Below the pieces are notes generated by a model. The model had not been told where the DNA came from. It did not search any database and saw nothing but the letters and a program-made list of their open reading frames with translations. A program made the position numbers and the translations under genes. Below, piece after piece: positions 32,621 through 43,872 of a DNA stretch of 64,000 bases (position 1 is its first letter; each line of letters begins with the position of its first letter). The stretch spans positions 11,284,001-11,348,000 of the forward strand of contig JAYKYS010000015.1 in the NCBI GenBank assembly GCA_036924285.1. The letters are read 5' to 3'. The stretch is from Asterella californica (lineage: Eukaryota; Streptophyta; Marchantiopsida; Marchantiales; Aytoniaceae).

Positions 32621-33361
32621 CTAGTCTTCTGATAGGCTAGGAAGCCCTGCAATTACCTCGGGTGTCGCTGAGGTGGCCTCCTCCTCCACGTTCATCGTTG
32701 GCTCTGCTGCTGCTGCTTCGGAATACAGAAGCGTCTTCTGGGAAGCTGGGCCGACTTGTGCTTCCTCGGTCTTCTGAGGGACTAGTTCGACACTGGGAGC
32801 CATGGTGATCTCATAAGGGTCCGGGGAAGTCGCTTCCTCCACACGGAATACTTGGGAAGACGATCTTCCTTCCTGTCTTCCAGAAGACGTCTTGTCTTCC
32901 GGGGCATCTTCCGGGTTCTTCTCGGCTTCCAACGCTGTCACTACCAAGTGTACAGTGAGGTCGAACTCCCCCTTCTCCAAGTCTGGTCTTGTCGATGATG
33001 CTGGTGCTTGGGAAGACGTGTTTACTGATGGCGGGATCAAGAGAAGACCATAGAGCGTCTTCACTCTCTCTATCTGCCGGTCCAAGTACCTGAACATACT
33101 CTCCTTGCACTCCACAAACATTGCTTTGGACTCCTCGTCCCATCCTCTAGCCAGGGTAAGCAACTTCCTACCGCGGTGAAGTTGAACTTCTTCCGAAGCG
33201 CTTCCACCAACTGAGCTAGCAACCCCTGCGCACGAGCTTCCGTTGCTTCTCTCTGCGTCTTCTCGGTTGCGCTTCTGCGGCTTCCCGCAGTGTCTTTCAC
33301 GTCGTCCTCTCTTCTGCAAGGACGGTGAGCTTATCCCGTACTCGCAGAACCTCCTGGTCAC
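32621..33361 (-). pseudogene. Truncated family D LTR ORF in the solo LTR
   Basis: Encodes the end of the coiled coil, LLTLARGWDEESKAMF, LDRQIERVKTLYGLL, EFDLTVHLVVTALEAEK and the Ser/Glu-rich tail to SLSED. This copy shows that the tail is continuous with the preceding domain in one frame, unlike the other D copies. A frameshift lies near 33170-33180. The N-terminal domain is deleted. Confidence 0.7.
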
Positions 33362-34289
33362 GCTGATGTAAGCGCGCCTGCAACTCCTGGTTGCTCTTCT
33401 TCAGCTGCGCTAACTCCTTGGAAGAAGTGACGTACTTGTTGTGAGTCGAAGGCTCAGTCCTTCCCTAAGTCTTCACAGTATAGCTTCCACTCTCAGAAGA
33501 CGAATCTAGTCTTCCAGAAGACAGCTACTCCGTCTTCCGGGATTCTAACAGTGCTTCCTAAGTAGCGCTCGTCTTCCGAGCTGTATCGAATCAATCCTAA
33601 CTAAGCAAGGCCTCGCATGGATTCCTAAGAAGACAACCCATCTTGCATTACATCCTACTTCCTATCAGAAGATACAAGATATGCGAGAAGTAGAGTATGA
33701 GAAAGGTTCAGAAGATGGTTGCGGACTCCTGCGGTGACAGTGGCCTCTGGGAAGACACTTGGGACAGCTTCCGATTCAATGTCTTTCTCGGAAGACTTCT
33801 CGAAGTCAGACTTCCCTTCACTGGTCTCACCTGTCTTCGTCTTCCTACACGCAATCTATCCTCACAACAGACTCAAGACAACTGCACTCTGTTCTTCTGA
33901 CTTCTCACCTCTCATACGCACTCAGAAGAAGCTTGCTGCATGATGGGAAGACATGACCCTCGACCATTCCCTCCAGATTCTGCCAGCAAGACTTCTCACA
34001 ACTCTCTTCTAAGTTCGGGAAGAAGAAGGAACGGCTGCTATGGATCGGACAGAAGAGACCCGAAATGGACCCTCACGTCTTCTCGCTCATTTTGCCAGCC
34101 TTTCAGTCTTCTAGTCTCTCTAGGAAGATGTGGAGTTGAGAAGCTTGGAAGACCGGGAGGCACAGGCCTAGTTCCCGAGTTCCAACTTCTCGAAATAACA
34201 AAAGAACTCACCACACCACTCAGGCTTCGTACCAAGTCTCTCTTAACACAAAAGCAACACAAATCCACTCTTGATACGAATTGGGTACA

Positions 34290-34402
34290 GTCGACTTCCG
34301 AAGACAGTCAGGCTTCCGAAGCGTCTTCCGTCTTCCGCCGTCTTCCGTCTTCCGAAGACATCGCCGAGAAGACGCTCTTCGGAAGACGGTCGTCTTCTGA
34401 AG
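34290..34402. repeat. GTCTTCC/GAAGAC cluster (solo D LTR)
   Basis: Dense GTCTTCCG, CTTCCGAAG and CTTCCGCC words, equivalent to 16226-16362. Confidence 0.6.
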
Positions 34403-34554
34403 AAATCAACTTATTATTACAAACAGCCCTTAAGATCATCTTCCTGATAAGGAAGCCGTAATCTTAAGTAACAACGCTTCTTCAGTTATACAAATAAGTT
34501 ATTAATCTCAAAAATTTCAAAAATTCGTGAATCATGTAATTTGTGGACACCACA

Positions 34555-34559
34555 GGCAT
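34555..34559. repeat. Target site duplication GGCAT (right) of solo LTR D
   Basis: Second copy; A2 coding sequence resumes here with GGCATTGCCCTCC, matching A1 near 18998. Confidence 0.93.
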
Positions 34560-35680
34560 TGCCCTCCAACAAATCGTCCGGTCAAGTGATGACCGAACTG
34601 AACCCTGCAACGGATGCCATCGTCCCTGCTGTAGGCTCCTTCATCCCAACTCTAGCACTGAACCGCACTGGTAAGCGGCTCACTCGTCTCTCACCGGACT
34701 GCCAACCTGGTCTGTAAGATGTTTTCTCCGTCTAATAGTCGATCACGAATCCCATAGGATACAACACAACACCTCCAACCAATACATCATAAGACTCTGC
34801 GGCTGTAACGATGGCCTTGGCCTTCACCATAGAGCCATCTGTGAGATGATCTAGTCGAACTCTCACCGTCAACATCTCGCGTGTCATGTGTAGAGCTGTA
34901 CTCCCTGATCCCCCTAGAGATGTCTGCAACTAGAATGGACATCTCTCCACCTCGGACTTCTTCAGACCCAAACCAATACACGCCGCCTTCCCCAACATCA
35001 ACGGTTGGGCTCCAGACTGGACTGTCAACTTGATCTATAAGATGTTGTCTCCACCCAATAGTGGATCACGAACCCCATAGGGTATAACATAGCACCTCCA
35101 ACCAATACATCATAAGACTCCGCAGCCGTGTATGATGGCATTGGCACTCACCATGGAGCCATCCTTGGGATGATCTGGTCGAACTCTCACCGTCACGTGT
35201 AATGTGTAAAATTGTACCCCTTGATCCCTCTTAGAGATGTTTGCAACTCGAATGGACATCTCTCCACCTCAGACTTCTTCGGACCCAAACCAATACACAC
35301 CGCCTTCTTCAACATCAATGATTGGGCTCCAGAGTCTAACAAGATTTTCTGTCGTCGATACACTTTCCCTGAAGGTGCCACCAAACAGAAGATATCACTT
35401 TTGTTTCCAACAACACCACACATGGTGCCAAACCAGCACGGTCAATCGCCGGCCTAGCTGATAACTCATCTAACCTAGCAGTCGCCGCTTGCCAAGTACC
35501 ACTGGTAGCTGTCCTGATCCTCGACTTCATGGACACGTCTACCGCCTCTCGCTGAACTACTTCGGCACTAGAGGTAACTACATCCTCGCTCTCACTGAGC
35601 GTGGCCGCCAACTGGAACACTGGAGCCAAGTTGACTCCCAATGCCCTCATATCCGTGGCTGAGAATAGTGGGGCTCGCAA
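34560..35680 (-). pseudogene. pol: Element A2 aspartic protease with local tandem duplication
   Basis: The protease motif ILLDSGAQSLMLKK is at about 35300-35345. A block of about 330 bp covering the protease C-terminal half appears twice (about 34690-35015 and 35020-35340), each copy with its own SDVLVGG-type segment remnant and substitutions. A frameshift near 35680 separates it from gag. Confidence 0.78.
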
Positions 35681-37516
35681 AATGCTGTAGCCGCCCCCAA
35701 CATCGGGTTCGACGCCGCATCCACAGACGTCGAGGGTGGACTCACATCACACCCACTCCTGGATGTCGATGCCTCCAACTCTACTACACCATCGGTATGT
35801 CGTTTAAGAACCATAGATGTGGTCCTCAACGTCTCCGATAACGTGAATGACTGGGGAAGCCTGGCATGTCTACCAGCCTCCCCGCGTTGTGGATCCAACT
35901 CTACTGACGCGCCTCGTGGCTCGAAGGCACGTACTTCACCTCTAGTCACTGCCGCAGATGTCTCAATCTGCGCCACACCAGCCATGAAGTCGAAGTCACC
36001 TCCTTCTCCTCCATAAGACATGGAAGCCTCTGTTCCACTTGATCTCCGTTGAGCCATAGCCATACTAGATATCCTCTGCTCCAACTGCTCAATCCGAGCA
36101 GCCATACCGGCTTCTGACGTCATAGCAGACGGTGGACCGATCGGTCCTCTCCCAGGTGCTGGATCTCTACCTCCAGCTCGACCACCATGGCCTCCCTGAG
36201 CTCCTCCGCCTCGTCCACGATCAGTCTTCTCTTGCCGCAACTCGGGATGGAGATCAAAACAACGGTCACTACTGTGACCAGGTTGTCCGCAATGGTCACA
36301 TTGTCTAGGTATTGCTTGAGATGTCCCTGTCATCTCATAACTATCTCTCCTTTGTGGACAGTCCTTCTGCTGATGAGGACCATCACACGTCCAGCAAGGA
36401 CCCGCTTGCTGCTGGGTAGAGAAGGACGGCATGGGCTTCTGCCCACCAGATCCTTCAACACCTCTCTGAGATCGTGACTGCTCCGCACGATCCTTACCAC
36501 CACCACCACCACGCTGTTGCGTAACCTGTGATCCTCGAGAAGAGGTGGTCGCTCCATGCGGTGTCTCCTTGCTGAACCCAGCAACAACCACCCTCTCCTC
36601 CATCATGTTGAGCTCAATCCTCTCAGCCAGACCAAAGACAACTGCCAACGTCGGAACGGTATCTCTAAGGAGAGTAGCATCTCTAACTCTCTTACGCAGC
36701 TCCCGGTCTAGTATCCCATACCAGAACTGGACTGCTTGTGCTTCCGTCACCCCTTGGGTAACGCTGATCAACCGCCTCACGCGAGTAAACGCCTCGCGTA
36801 GGCTCTCTCTAGTCTTTCGCTAGAACTGGTGCAGACTCCTCAACTTGTCGGTCCGCACACCTTGATAGTTCTTTCTCAAACATTGGAAGAACTGAACCAC
36901 AGGGTTAAACCTTGGTGATATCCCGCTCACACTACCACCTGCTCCACTACTTGTGGACGCACCGCTGGTAGTAGGTACTCCGCCACCTGTGGATGTACCA
37001 CTGCTACTGACACCCGAACTCGCATATGCTACGCTTCTCGAAATTGCACTAGTAGTGATAGAAACGTAGTTGGGAGACCAATGTTGTCTCCACAACTCAA
37101 TCTCACACTATAATCTCGCCTGAACTCATGATAATCGTCCATCGGCGGTCCCTCCAAGTGTTGGAACAAATCCTTTCATGTCATGAAGGGTGTAAACAAC
37201 TGTGGATTCCGCATCTGCTGTAGATCGCACCAATTGTCGAACTCCTAGATGAAGTCATCCAGCTCAATGGTACCAACTATACCCAAGTAACGTTGAGACC
37301 CCTTCGTGGCCTCATAGATCTCGTCCATGTCCCACAACAACGGTGTGGCGACACTAGACTCACCATCAGAAAATGCACTGTCTGCGTCTGACTCGTCCTC
37401 TAGAACAACCGACGATAATGATGTAGGTAGTCGGTACCTCACCCCACTCTGTGTATACCCACTGTCTGAGAAGTCCCCACCAGAACCTCCCGAGAACTCC
37501 GTGATGAGAGAATCCC
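35647..37516 (-). pseudogene. gag: Element A2 Gag
   Basis: 35647-36780 is open from the capsid end (MRRLISVTQGVTEAQAVQFW) through both zinc knuckles (CWTCDGPHQQKDC, CDHCGQPGHSSDRC) and on toward the protease, with glutamines where A1 has stops. This shows gag and protease are one frame in the family. The N-terminal part (to 37516) is interrupted by frameshifts near 36800-37250. Confidence 0.85.
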
Positions 37517-38240
37517 GCTAACACACTCCCCAACCGGAAGTCGCAATCTCCGTCACCATCGTAACCACCACTTGCCTAACCCTGCTCCTACTGAGCTCAC
37601 CTATCCCCTACTAGGACGATCAAGATAAGAGCAACATGTACCTGCCATCATCACAAGCAGTCTCTCACTGTCTGTTGGTCGTCACTCCAACCGCACGGTG
37701 AGAGAGACAAAGGTAGTCTGACTGGTCCGCAACTCCAGCCTCACTACCGACAGCACACTGGAGTGAACTCACTCCGGAAATCAAGCGCCAACACAAGCAA
37801 ACGCGACGCAAAAACAGGAAGCAGAATATGGAGGGGTTCCAACCACAAGAAGTCCAAACGATAACCCTCCACACTCAAACATTCATATAAAGAGAAATCC
37901 AGCCCCACCCGGACTGACGCCTCCTCGTCGATGACCACATACACAATATATGGTCACCAACTATTGTAACTGACACTTGAGGTCACTAACTAGATGTCCA
38001 CACCTCTAGTAACTCCAAAAACATCCACGTGGTAGCTCTACTAGCTCACCCAAGACAACTGCCACCAACTGCCTCCATACACTTCTCTACGGTATAGGCA
38101 AACACTACCACAACTATAGCTTCCCCCTAATACTGTGGGGTCGTCCTACCACTCCTCTAGGAACGTGCGAGAAGGTCTCCTACTACCTTATACAAGTCCA
38201 TAAGTACTTGCATGCATCCCTGTAGGACACCAAGAGCTAT
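37517..38240 (-). other. Element A2 leader, no gene seen
   Basis: Homologous to A1 21643-22356. It carries no recognisable domain, primer binding site or LTR edge. Confidence 0.5.
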
Positions 38241-38323
38241 TGGTCTAGTGGTAAAGCCAAAGCTAAGACTACAGAGTTAAGAGCCCAGGTCCAGAAATAG
38301 TGTTGGGATGGGTGACCAGCTGG
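38241..38323 (+). ncRNA. 5S rRNA-like/Pol III box segment in A2 leader
   Basis: TGGTCTAGTGG A-box, then AGTTAAGAGCC and GGGATGGGTGACCAGCTGG, as in A1 (22357-22439). Presence in both copies argues that it is part of the element or of a common target, not a chance match. Confidence 0.5.
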
Positions 38324-38889
38324 TTTTACACTTCCCACACAACTGGAACTTGGATACCTCTCTCACGCTGCCAGCAAGCTGGCTTGCGGCGGGCGCGGTG
38401 TCGTGTTGTACATGGGTCTGTACAGTGAAAACTAGTTGCAAAGAGATCTTTTCTTTGTTGTGTAAAAGAAGCTGCCATGTAGCTTATCAAGCTGGGCAAG
38501 AGCTAAGCTGGGGTGGTGCTTGACAAGCTGTCCCCTAGCTTGAGTTGGAATATCACCCTAAAGGTGTCGAAAGACATCAGAATGCAGAGCTCGACGAGGA
38601 GAGCGACTTCGTGCTTCCAGTTTTGACAGAAAGTGCTTTAAGTAATAGTTAGCACGTGTTTTAAACTGAGAAATATGCGAAAGAGGGAAATCTGTCGATT
38701 CTGACTCGTGACTTGAACTCAGAATCTGATTGCGTAGGTGTGTAGGTGTTCACAAGTACTATAGTTTTGACTCTTTACTCGTTTAAAACGGAGTTGTATA
38801 GAGAAGTTAGCGTACAAAAAGCTAGTAAAGACTTTACAAGAAGATTTCCTTAGTAAAGCATATGTACAGACTAAAAAAGCTTTTTGAAC

Positions 38890-38972
38890 GGAACCAAAGG
38901 CCATCCCAGTGTTAGGGCGCCTGCCTAGGAGGGAAGTGGTCTCAGGATCAATCCCTCCTGGCCTCTGGTTCC
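38890..38972 (+). repeat. tRNA-like hairpin/SINE-head-like sequence in F
   Basis: GGAACCA and GGCCA at the left pair with TGGCC and TGGTTCC at the right, making a long acceptor-like stem around 83 nt. Inside are CAGTGTTAGGGCG and AGTGGTCTCAGGATCAATCC, loosely like A and B boxes of tRNA-derived SINEs. No SINE body or target duplication was established. Confidence 0.35.
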
Positions 38973-39167
38973 TATTCCGGCATGTTGGCCTCCCGGATGG
39001 GAGTCTATGTTGGGTATGCAGCCATGTCCTGCATATCTAGGGGCGGGAGACCGGTATCTCCTTTAATCGTGGGCTTCCTGGCCTAAGCCTCCGCATGCCA
39101 TTCTGAATATACTATGAGAGATACCTGGTGCGCATATGGAGGGGCTGTAAGCCCTGTGGGGCAGCCT

Positions 39168-39305
39168 CATAAGTGTTGGGGCTTCGGCCTACATTGGATG
39201 GCTTGTAGTATATTCAAGGTGGCATCAAGATGGCATCATAAGTGTTGGGGCTTCGGCCTACATTGGATGGCTTGTAGTATATTCAAGGTGACATCAAGAT
39301 GGCAT
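39168..39305 (+). repeat. 69-bp tandem duplication in F leader
   Basis: Two near-identical copies (39168-39236, 39237-39305), each starting CATAAGTGTTGGGGCTTCGG; a partial third begins near 39317. Confidence 0.9.
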
Positions 39306-39502
39306 CAAGAGCACTTAATTCAAGGTGGCATCAAGAGCACTTTAGAGGAAACTTTTGCTAATTAGTTAAATAACCATCGAGTCGGCTTGCGATGGAGAAT
39401 GAGACTATGGGAACCTTTATTAGTGAAGAGGTAGAGTTTGTGGAGACAACTGTGAAACTTGTATTAAAAAGGGGCCAAACTTGTAAATAAAGCTTTGTAC
39501 GC

Positions 39503-39597
39503 ATAAGGACAGCAGGGGAGCAGCTTAAGCTAGGGCCCTGCTTCTGATAAGTGACTGCGCTTATAAGGACAGCAGGGGGGCAGCTTAAGCTGGAGCC
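39503..39597 (+). repeat. 35-bp direct repeat, period 60, upstream of F gag
   Basis: ATAAGGACAGCAGGGG and the following AGCAGCTTAAGCT occur at 39503-39537 and again at 39563-39597, shortly before the gag frame opens. Confidence 0.85.
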
Positions 39598-39628
39598 TTA
39601 AAAGTTTAGGTTAAATACTGCTATAGGG

Positions 39629-41083
39629 GTGGCTACTGCTCAAGGTGCTCATGTTCAAGGGACTCCTGGTCAGGATGGAGTTGGTTCTCAAGGAGGACCT
39701 ACGGTGGTTCCAACAGCGACAGCACAGCCTGCCATAGACACATCTCAGATTCTTCAGGCGTTGGCTGCCTTGATTCAACAACAGCCTGCAGTTGGAGGAG
39801 GTGAGCAGAAATCCACGAAGGCGTTACAAGTAGTTGTTGGTCGATGTGGACGATTTGATGAGAGAGATGTTACTAGGTACCTGCGGGAGTATGTAGGTGA
39901 GATGGAGTTGGTCAGGGCACCTGAAGTGGAGGTAATTCTAAGCTTTGAATTGACTGTTGTTCCTGAACTGAGAGAGAAGGTTAAGGGTTTACAGAGAAGA
40001 CATTTAGGTGGGTGGACTCTATTTGAACGGGCACTGAGAGAAGAGTTTCTAGAAGAGGACTCTGAAAGAGTCACCAGAAGAACTCTAATGGATTGGATAG
40101 AGCGTCAGCCTGGACGTTCCATGAGATTGAATGAAGTGATCCGTGAATTTGAGAAGAGGTATTCTCAGCTTTCTGGTCTAGAGAAGTTGACGTTGGATGC
40201 TAGGAAGACAGAGTTGTTCTTAGGGGCTCTGGATGAGTTCACCGCAGATAGGCTTTGTTTCATGTTGGCTGATCGAGGGGCTGAAGGGGGAGTTACATCT
40301 GATTGGAGGAGAGTGGAAGAAGCAATATCCACCCTTGCTAGACAACGTCGTGGTAGGATGGTGTTGCAGCTAGAGACCTTGCCAGAGCAAAGACTAGCTC
40401 CTCCAGTTCATATAGCCCCTCCTACAATACCTCAGGCACCCATAGTGATTCCTCAAGCACCCATAGTGGTTCCTCAAGTGGTTCCTCAAGTGCCTGCAGT
40501 ACCTATCTCAGCACAGAGAGGACCTAGACAGCAGCAGCGACCTGTGGAGAACCGAAATCAACATAACTTGATAGAAGAACTCACTCAACAGCTGAGAGAT
40601 TTGAGGGTTGAGATGGCAGACCTGAGGAGAGACCAACGACCTGTTGGACCAGGTGCTCGACCTATAGGAGGAACCTTTACCAGAAGATGTATTTGGTGCG
40701 ATAGCCCAGATCATCTCAGAGGAGATTGTCAAGACTTGGCGGTTGTCTTGCGGGAGGGCGTAGTCAATTATCAGAATAACAGGCTGTATTTAACCACCAC
40801 GGGGCAGCCTCTTAACACGTATTTTGGAAGAAGAGGAATGAGGAGTTCTCTTCCAGCACTTACTGGCGCGAATACTACAGCGATGACTGCGGGTTCTGCA
40901 AAGGCTGATGTGTATACAGGGAAGGTTGAGGTGCGCACTAATCCAACTATGGTTGAGCAGGCTAATGAAGTCTCAGTTGAAATGATGAAGAGAGGTGCAG
41001 AAAGCATTAGGAGAGCTACTGGGTGGAGAGATCCAGTAGATGCAACTTCTATTCGAGCTTTTTTAGAAGCGAGTAGCGAATAA
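39629..41083 (+). pseudogene. gag: Element F Gag
   Basis: Capsid-like domain from FDERDVTRYLREYVGEMELV through the FERALREEFLEEDSERVT stretch and WRRVEEAISTLARQRRGRM, a Pro/Val-rich linker, then one zinc knuckle (CIWCDSPDHLRGDC, about residue 350). The frame opens after a TAG at about 39617 and has no evident ATG at its start. A TAA at 41081-41083 ends it, but the same frame continues at 41090, so this stop probably interrupts one Gag-protease ORF as in element E. Confidence 0.82.
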
Positions 41084-41089
41084 GATGCT

Positions 41090-41787
41090 ATGGTGGAAGA
41101 CAAGAGAAGACGAGATGCTTCTGACTTAGACGCAGGGGTACCAGACGACGATGGTCGTCAGAGAGTTACAAGAAGGAGAGCAGCAGAACCATCGCCAACT
41201 ATACCAATTGGAAGGTCTCCTGCTGTAGAGGATATGCCCTCTACCTCTACAGCACCACCACCTACAGTAGATCCTATGGAAGGTGTACATGATTTACCAC
41301 AAGAGCCTACTGCTACGGATAGAGTGCGGAGGAAAAAGTTTACAGCACAGGAGAAGGGGAAAGCTCCAGCTTACAAGTTGGCGGCAGACATCGAAACAGC
41401 AACAGACTTACGTGTTGTTCTGGAGCAACGCATTTTGGATGCTAGAGTTGAGTTTACTCTTCGCGAGGTACTAGGTATCGCCAAGAGAGAGTTTCATGAA
41501 TTGATAATCGACATCATGAAGAGAAAGAGACAAGTATTGACTGAACAAGTAGGCAGTCAGATGGTTGGTGTGGTAGATGCTATTGGTGTTGATGGATTCA
41601 AAGATGATGAATATGAAGTATGGGTTGCTGGTCCTGCTGTTATTGAGAACGAAGATGAAGAGTTTGAGGAGGATAGGTCAAGCGCAGACAGCGATTTCAA
41701 GGAAAAGCACTGGGCAAGAGCGACAACTGAGACACAGGTTCGACTTGGAGGACTTTCTGAGCCAGTACCTGCACTTGTGGATCACGG
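41090..41787 (+). pseudogene. Element F Gag-protease junction, cut at the protease active site
   Basis: Carries the conserved EKGKAPAYKLAADIETATDL segment and the VEFTLREVLGIAKREFHELI stretch also found in E, then PVPALVDHG, the protease active-site motif. Element E is inserted immediately after that DHG; the next codons are LTR sequence. No protease could be made. Confidence 0.82.
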
Positions 41788-43740
41788 TGTCGTGTCGTGG
41801 ACCGGCTCCTACCTGAAATTCAAACTTCGATGCTTGTCGTTCCAAAGACACTCATGAGAAGACAAGCTAGGCCCCAGCTTACGGATTTTGGCACAATCTC
41901 AGATCTCCATTTTCATCGCATAGATGGGTAGAGCTCCTTGTCAGCTTTCCATAGGCACTTCATCTACTTCATTTAGACGCCTAGTGGAAAAGTTACAGGA
42001 TTCGAAAGATGGAGAAAATAAGCTAGGCCCCAGCTTACGGGTTTTTGGCACCACTTCGGATCTTCGTTTTTATCGCACCAGTGGATAGAGCTCCTTGTCA
42101 GCATTTCATAGGCACTTTGTCTACTTCGTTTGGACGCATAGTGAAGAAGTTACATGACTCGAAAGATGGAGAAAACAAGCTAGGCCCCAGCTTACGAGCT
42201 TTTGGCGCAACTTCGGATCTTTACTTTTATCTCATAGATGGATAAAGCTCGTTGTCAGCTTTCCATGGGCATCTTGTTCATTTCGTTTGGACATCCAGAG
42301 AAGAAGTTATGCGATTCGAAAAAAGGTAAAATCAAGCTAGGCTCCTAGTTACTTGCTGATTGGGTATTTAGGGCTTCAGGCATTATATCAAAGACGCAAG
42401 GGGCCTGCTTCTTATTATTGACGGCTGAACTTCGTACGTACAGACTGTTGCAAGGGGGCTGCTTAAGGGGCTTGCTTGTTCCTGCGACCTGTCGATGGAT
42501 GTTTTGGAGAATTGGGAAGTCCAATACACGCGTGCAAGGTGTCATCGGGTTCAGATTTGTGCAGGCTACGCACAGGTTAAGACGGTTCTTGAAGAGACGG
42601 ATCGGGGGTGGTGTTCTGGAAGAAATTGAGACGCAAGAAGCAGATTTGAGGTTTTCAGTTACTTGTGAAGGAGAGTTGGACCGTTCGGGCCGTTCCGGAG
42701 TCCAAACTTGCTGTCCTTGGATCCATTGGGATCAGAACAACGAGTTCTTCAGGAAATTGAAGACGATACCAGTTTTCATCGGGCGGTTTGGGAGTTGTGA
42801 GTGAAATTGGTTCGCAAGGAAGCCTGAAGCGCTTGCGACCTGAGATTGGATTGTTCTTCGCGATCGGTGAGCCAAGCTCTTCGTTCTTGGTGCCTACGCG
42901 ATCAGGGAGTCCTCATGTACGCATAAGAGAAGACTGTAAGTGAATTGGATTGTTGGTTTGGGTGTGGTGAGCGAATTTGAGCCGCAGGGAGCCGATTTAC
43001 GTCAGTTTTTTGTAACCTGCGACCAAATTTCTCGAGTGGTTTTGCAAGGGGAACTCCAAACGGCTTGTTTGGAGTCTTGTTGGGTTCAGGGTAGCCAGAT
43101 CTACCTACCAGCGAGGACGGATATCAGTTTAGACGATCCGTTTGTGCGGTGTGAGCAGTTTTAAGCCGCAGGGAGGAGCTTCTGGAAGTTCGGTCGCCTG
43201 CGACCGAAAATCGGCGATATCTCGACTATCGGGAGTCGGATCTGAAGGTTTCTTGAGCCAAAGGAGTCAGGGAAGGAGACCCTATCGACATTTGAAGATC
43301 GTTTGGAGAAAGGAGAAAGTTCTCAGATAGGTCTTTTTCGGTTCCTTTGCTACGGATTTCGTCTTTTTGAGTTCGTTAGGGACTTAATTGGTTGTGTACG
43401 GCTTGTGGCAGCTAGCTTTAGCCAAGAGTTAGTGCGTGGATGTGGTTTGGACTTGGGTTTTGGATCGCGTGATATTGTTGTGGCTCTGTTTGTCAGCAAA
43501 GAGAAGTTTCTCTTGCTTTGAGCTACGCTTTGGCGATTTCAGGCTAGGGTTGCGATTCAGGGGTTTGTTTTAGGGCTTCTGAAGTAGGTTACAGACCGCT
43601 CTGGTCTATTCCTCAGTTTTGTGCTGTTAGGAGAAAGAATCGGCAGTGTACATACTTTCAGAGTGGTATATATCGCAGCATTCTTTTTCGTGGTTATTTT
43701 TCTCTGTCTTGTCTCTGTTTGGCACACAGCATCTCCACAG
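41788..43740 (+). repeat. Element E 5' LTR (end approximate)
   Basis: 41788-42937 matches 49810-50973 closely, with a small indel near 42830. The true LTR continues past 42937, because the 3' copy is truncated by C. The right end is placed near the CA dinucleotides around 43735 but was not pinned by a primer binding site. It contains no gene. Confidence 0.7.
41864..42333 (+). repeat. 157-bp tandem repeat, three copies, in E 5' LTR
   Basis: Copies begin with AAGCTAGGCCCCAGCTTACG at 41864, 42020 and 42177, and a degenerate fourth start lies at 42334. The period is 156-157 bp. Confidence 0.88.
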
Positions 43741-43872
43741 CCAGGAACCTCGCGTTTTCCTGGACATCCTTCACGCACAAAATATCCAACACGATACGGT
43801 GGTGAACTCGACGTGAAGGTATGGGGTGGAGATTTCTTCTGTGTGTGAACTTTGAAGAAGAGATTGGCAGTC

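Larger units (their letters stand above)
30918..34554 (-). mobile_element. Solo LTR of family D (3637 bp) inside A2
   Basis: Ends TGTAGTGACG and CACCACA with matching 5-bp target duplications, and no internal region, so a solo LTR. It is the short form, with the same two internal deletions as 12895-16514. 30918-32620 and 33362-34289 hold no gene beyond the LTR ORF remnants. Confidence 0.92.
27290..38398 (-). mobile_element. Ty3/gypsy element A2, rearranged
   Basis: Same family as A1. On the minus strand from 38398: leader, gag, protease (with a local duplication and a solo D LTR inserted), linker, methyltransferase, UAG, RT, RNase H, then a second copy of part of RT fused to the LTR. Integrase and PHD finger are absent. 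The 5' side stops at 38398 where the family F LTR begins. Confidence 0.88.
38399..41787 (+). mobile_element. Ty3/gypsy element F, 5' part
   Basis: Starts TGTCGTGTTG at the point where A2 similarity stops. An LTR and leader region occupies about 38399-39628, then gag and the beginning of protease. It is cut at 41787 by element E. The rest of F should lie beyond the window. The LTR/leader boundary is not resolved. Confidence 0.75.

Noticed and set aside
39114..39365. 83-codon frame with an internal repeat in the F leader
   Set aside because: The repeated peptide simply reflects the 69-bp tandem DNA duplication, and there is no domain.
43621..43848. Possible signal-peptide protein (hydrophobic start) upstream of E gag
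   Set aside because: Lies in the LTR/leader region, opens without conserved context, and has no counterpart upstream of F gag.
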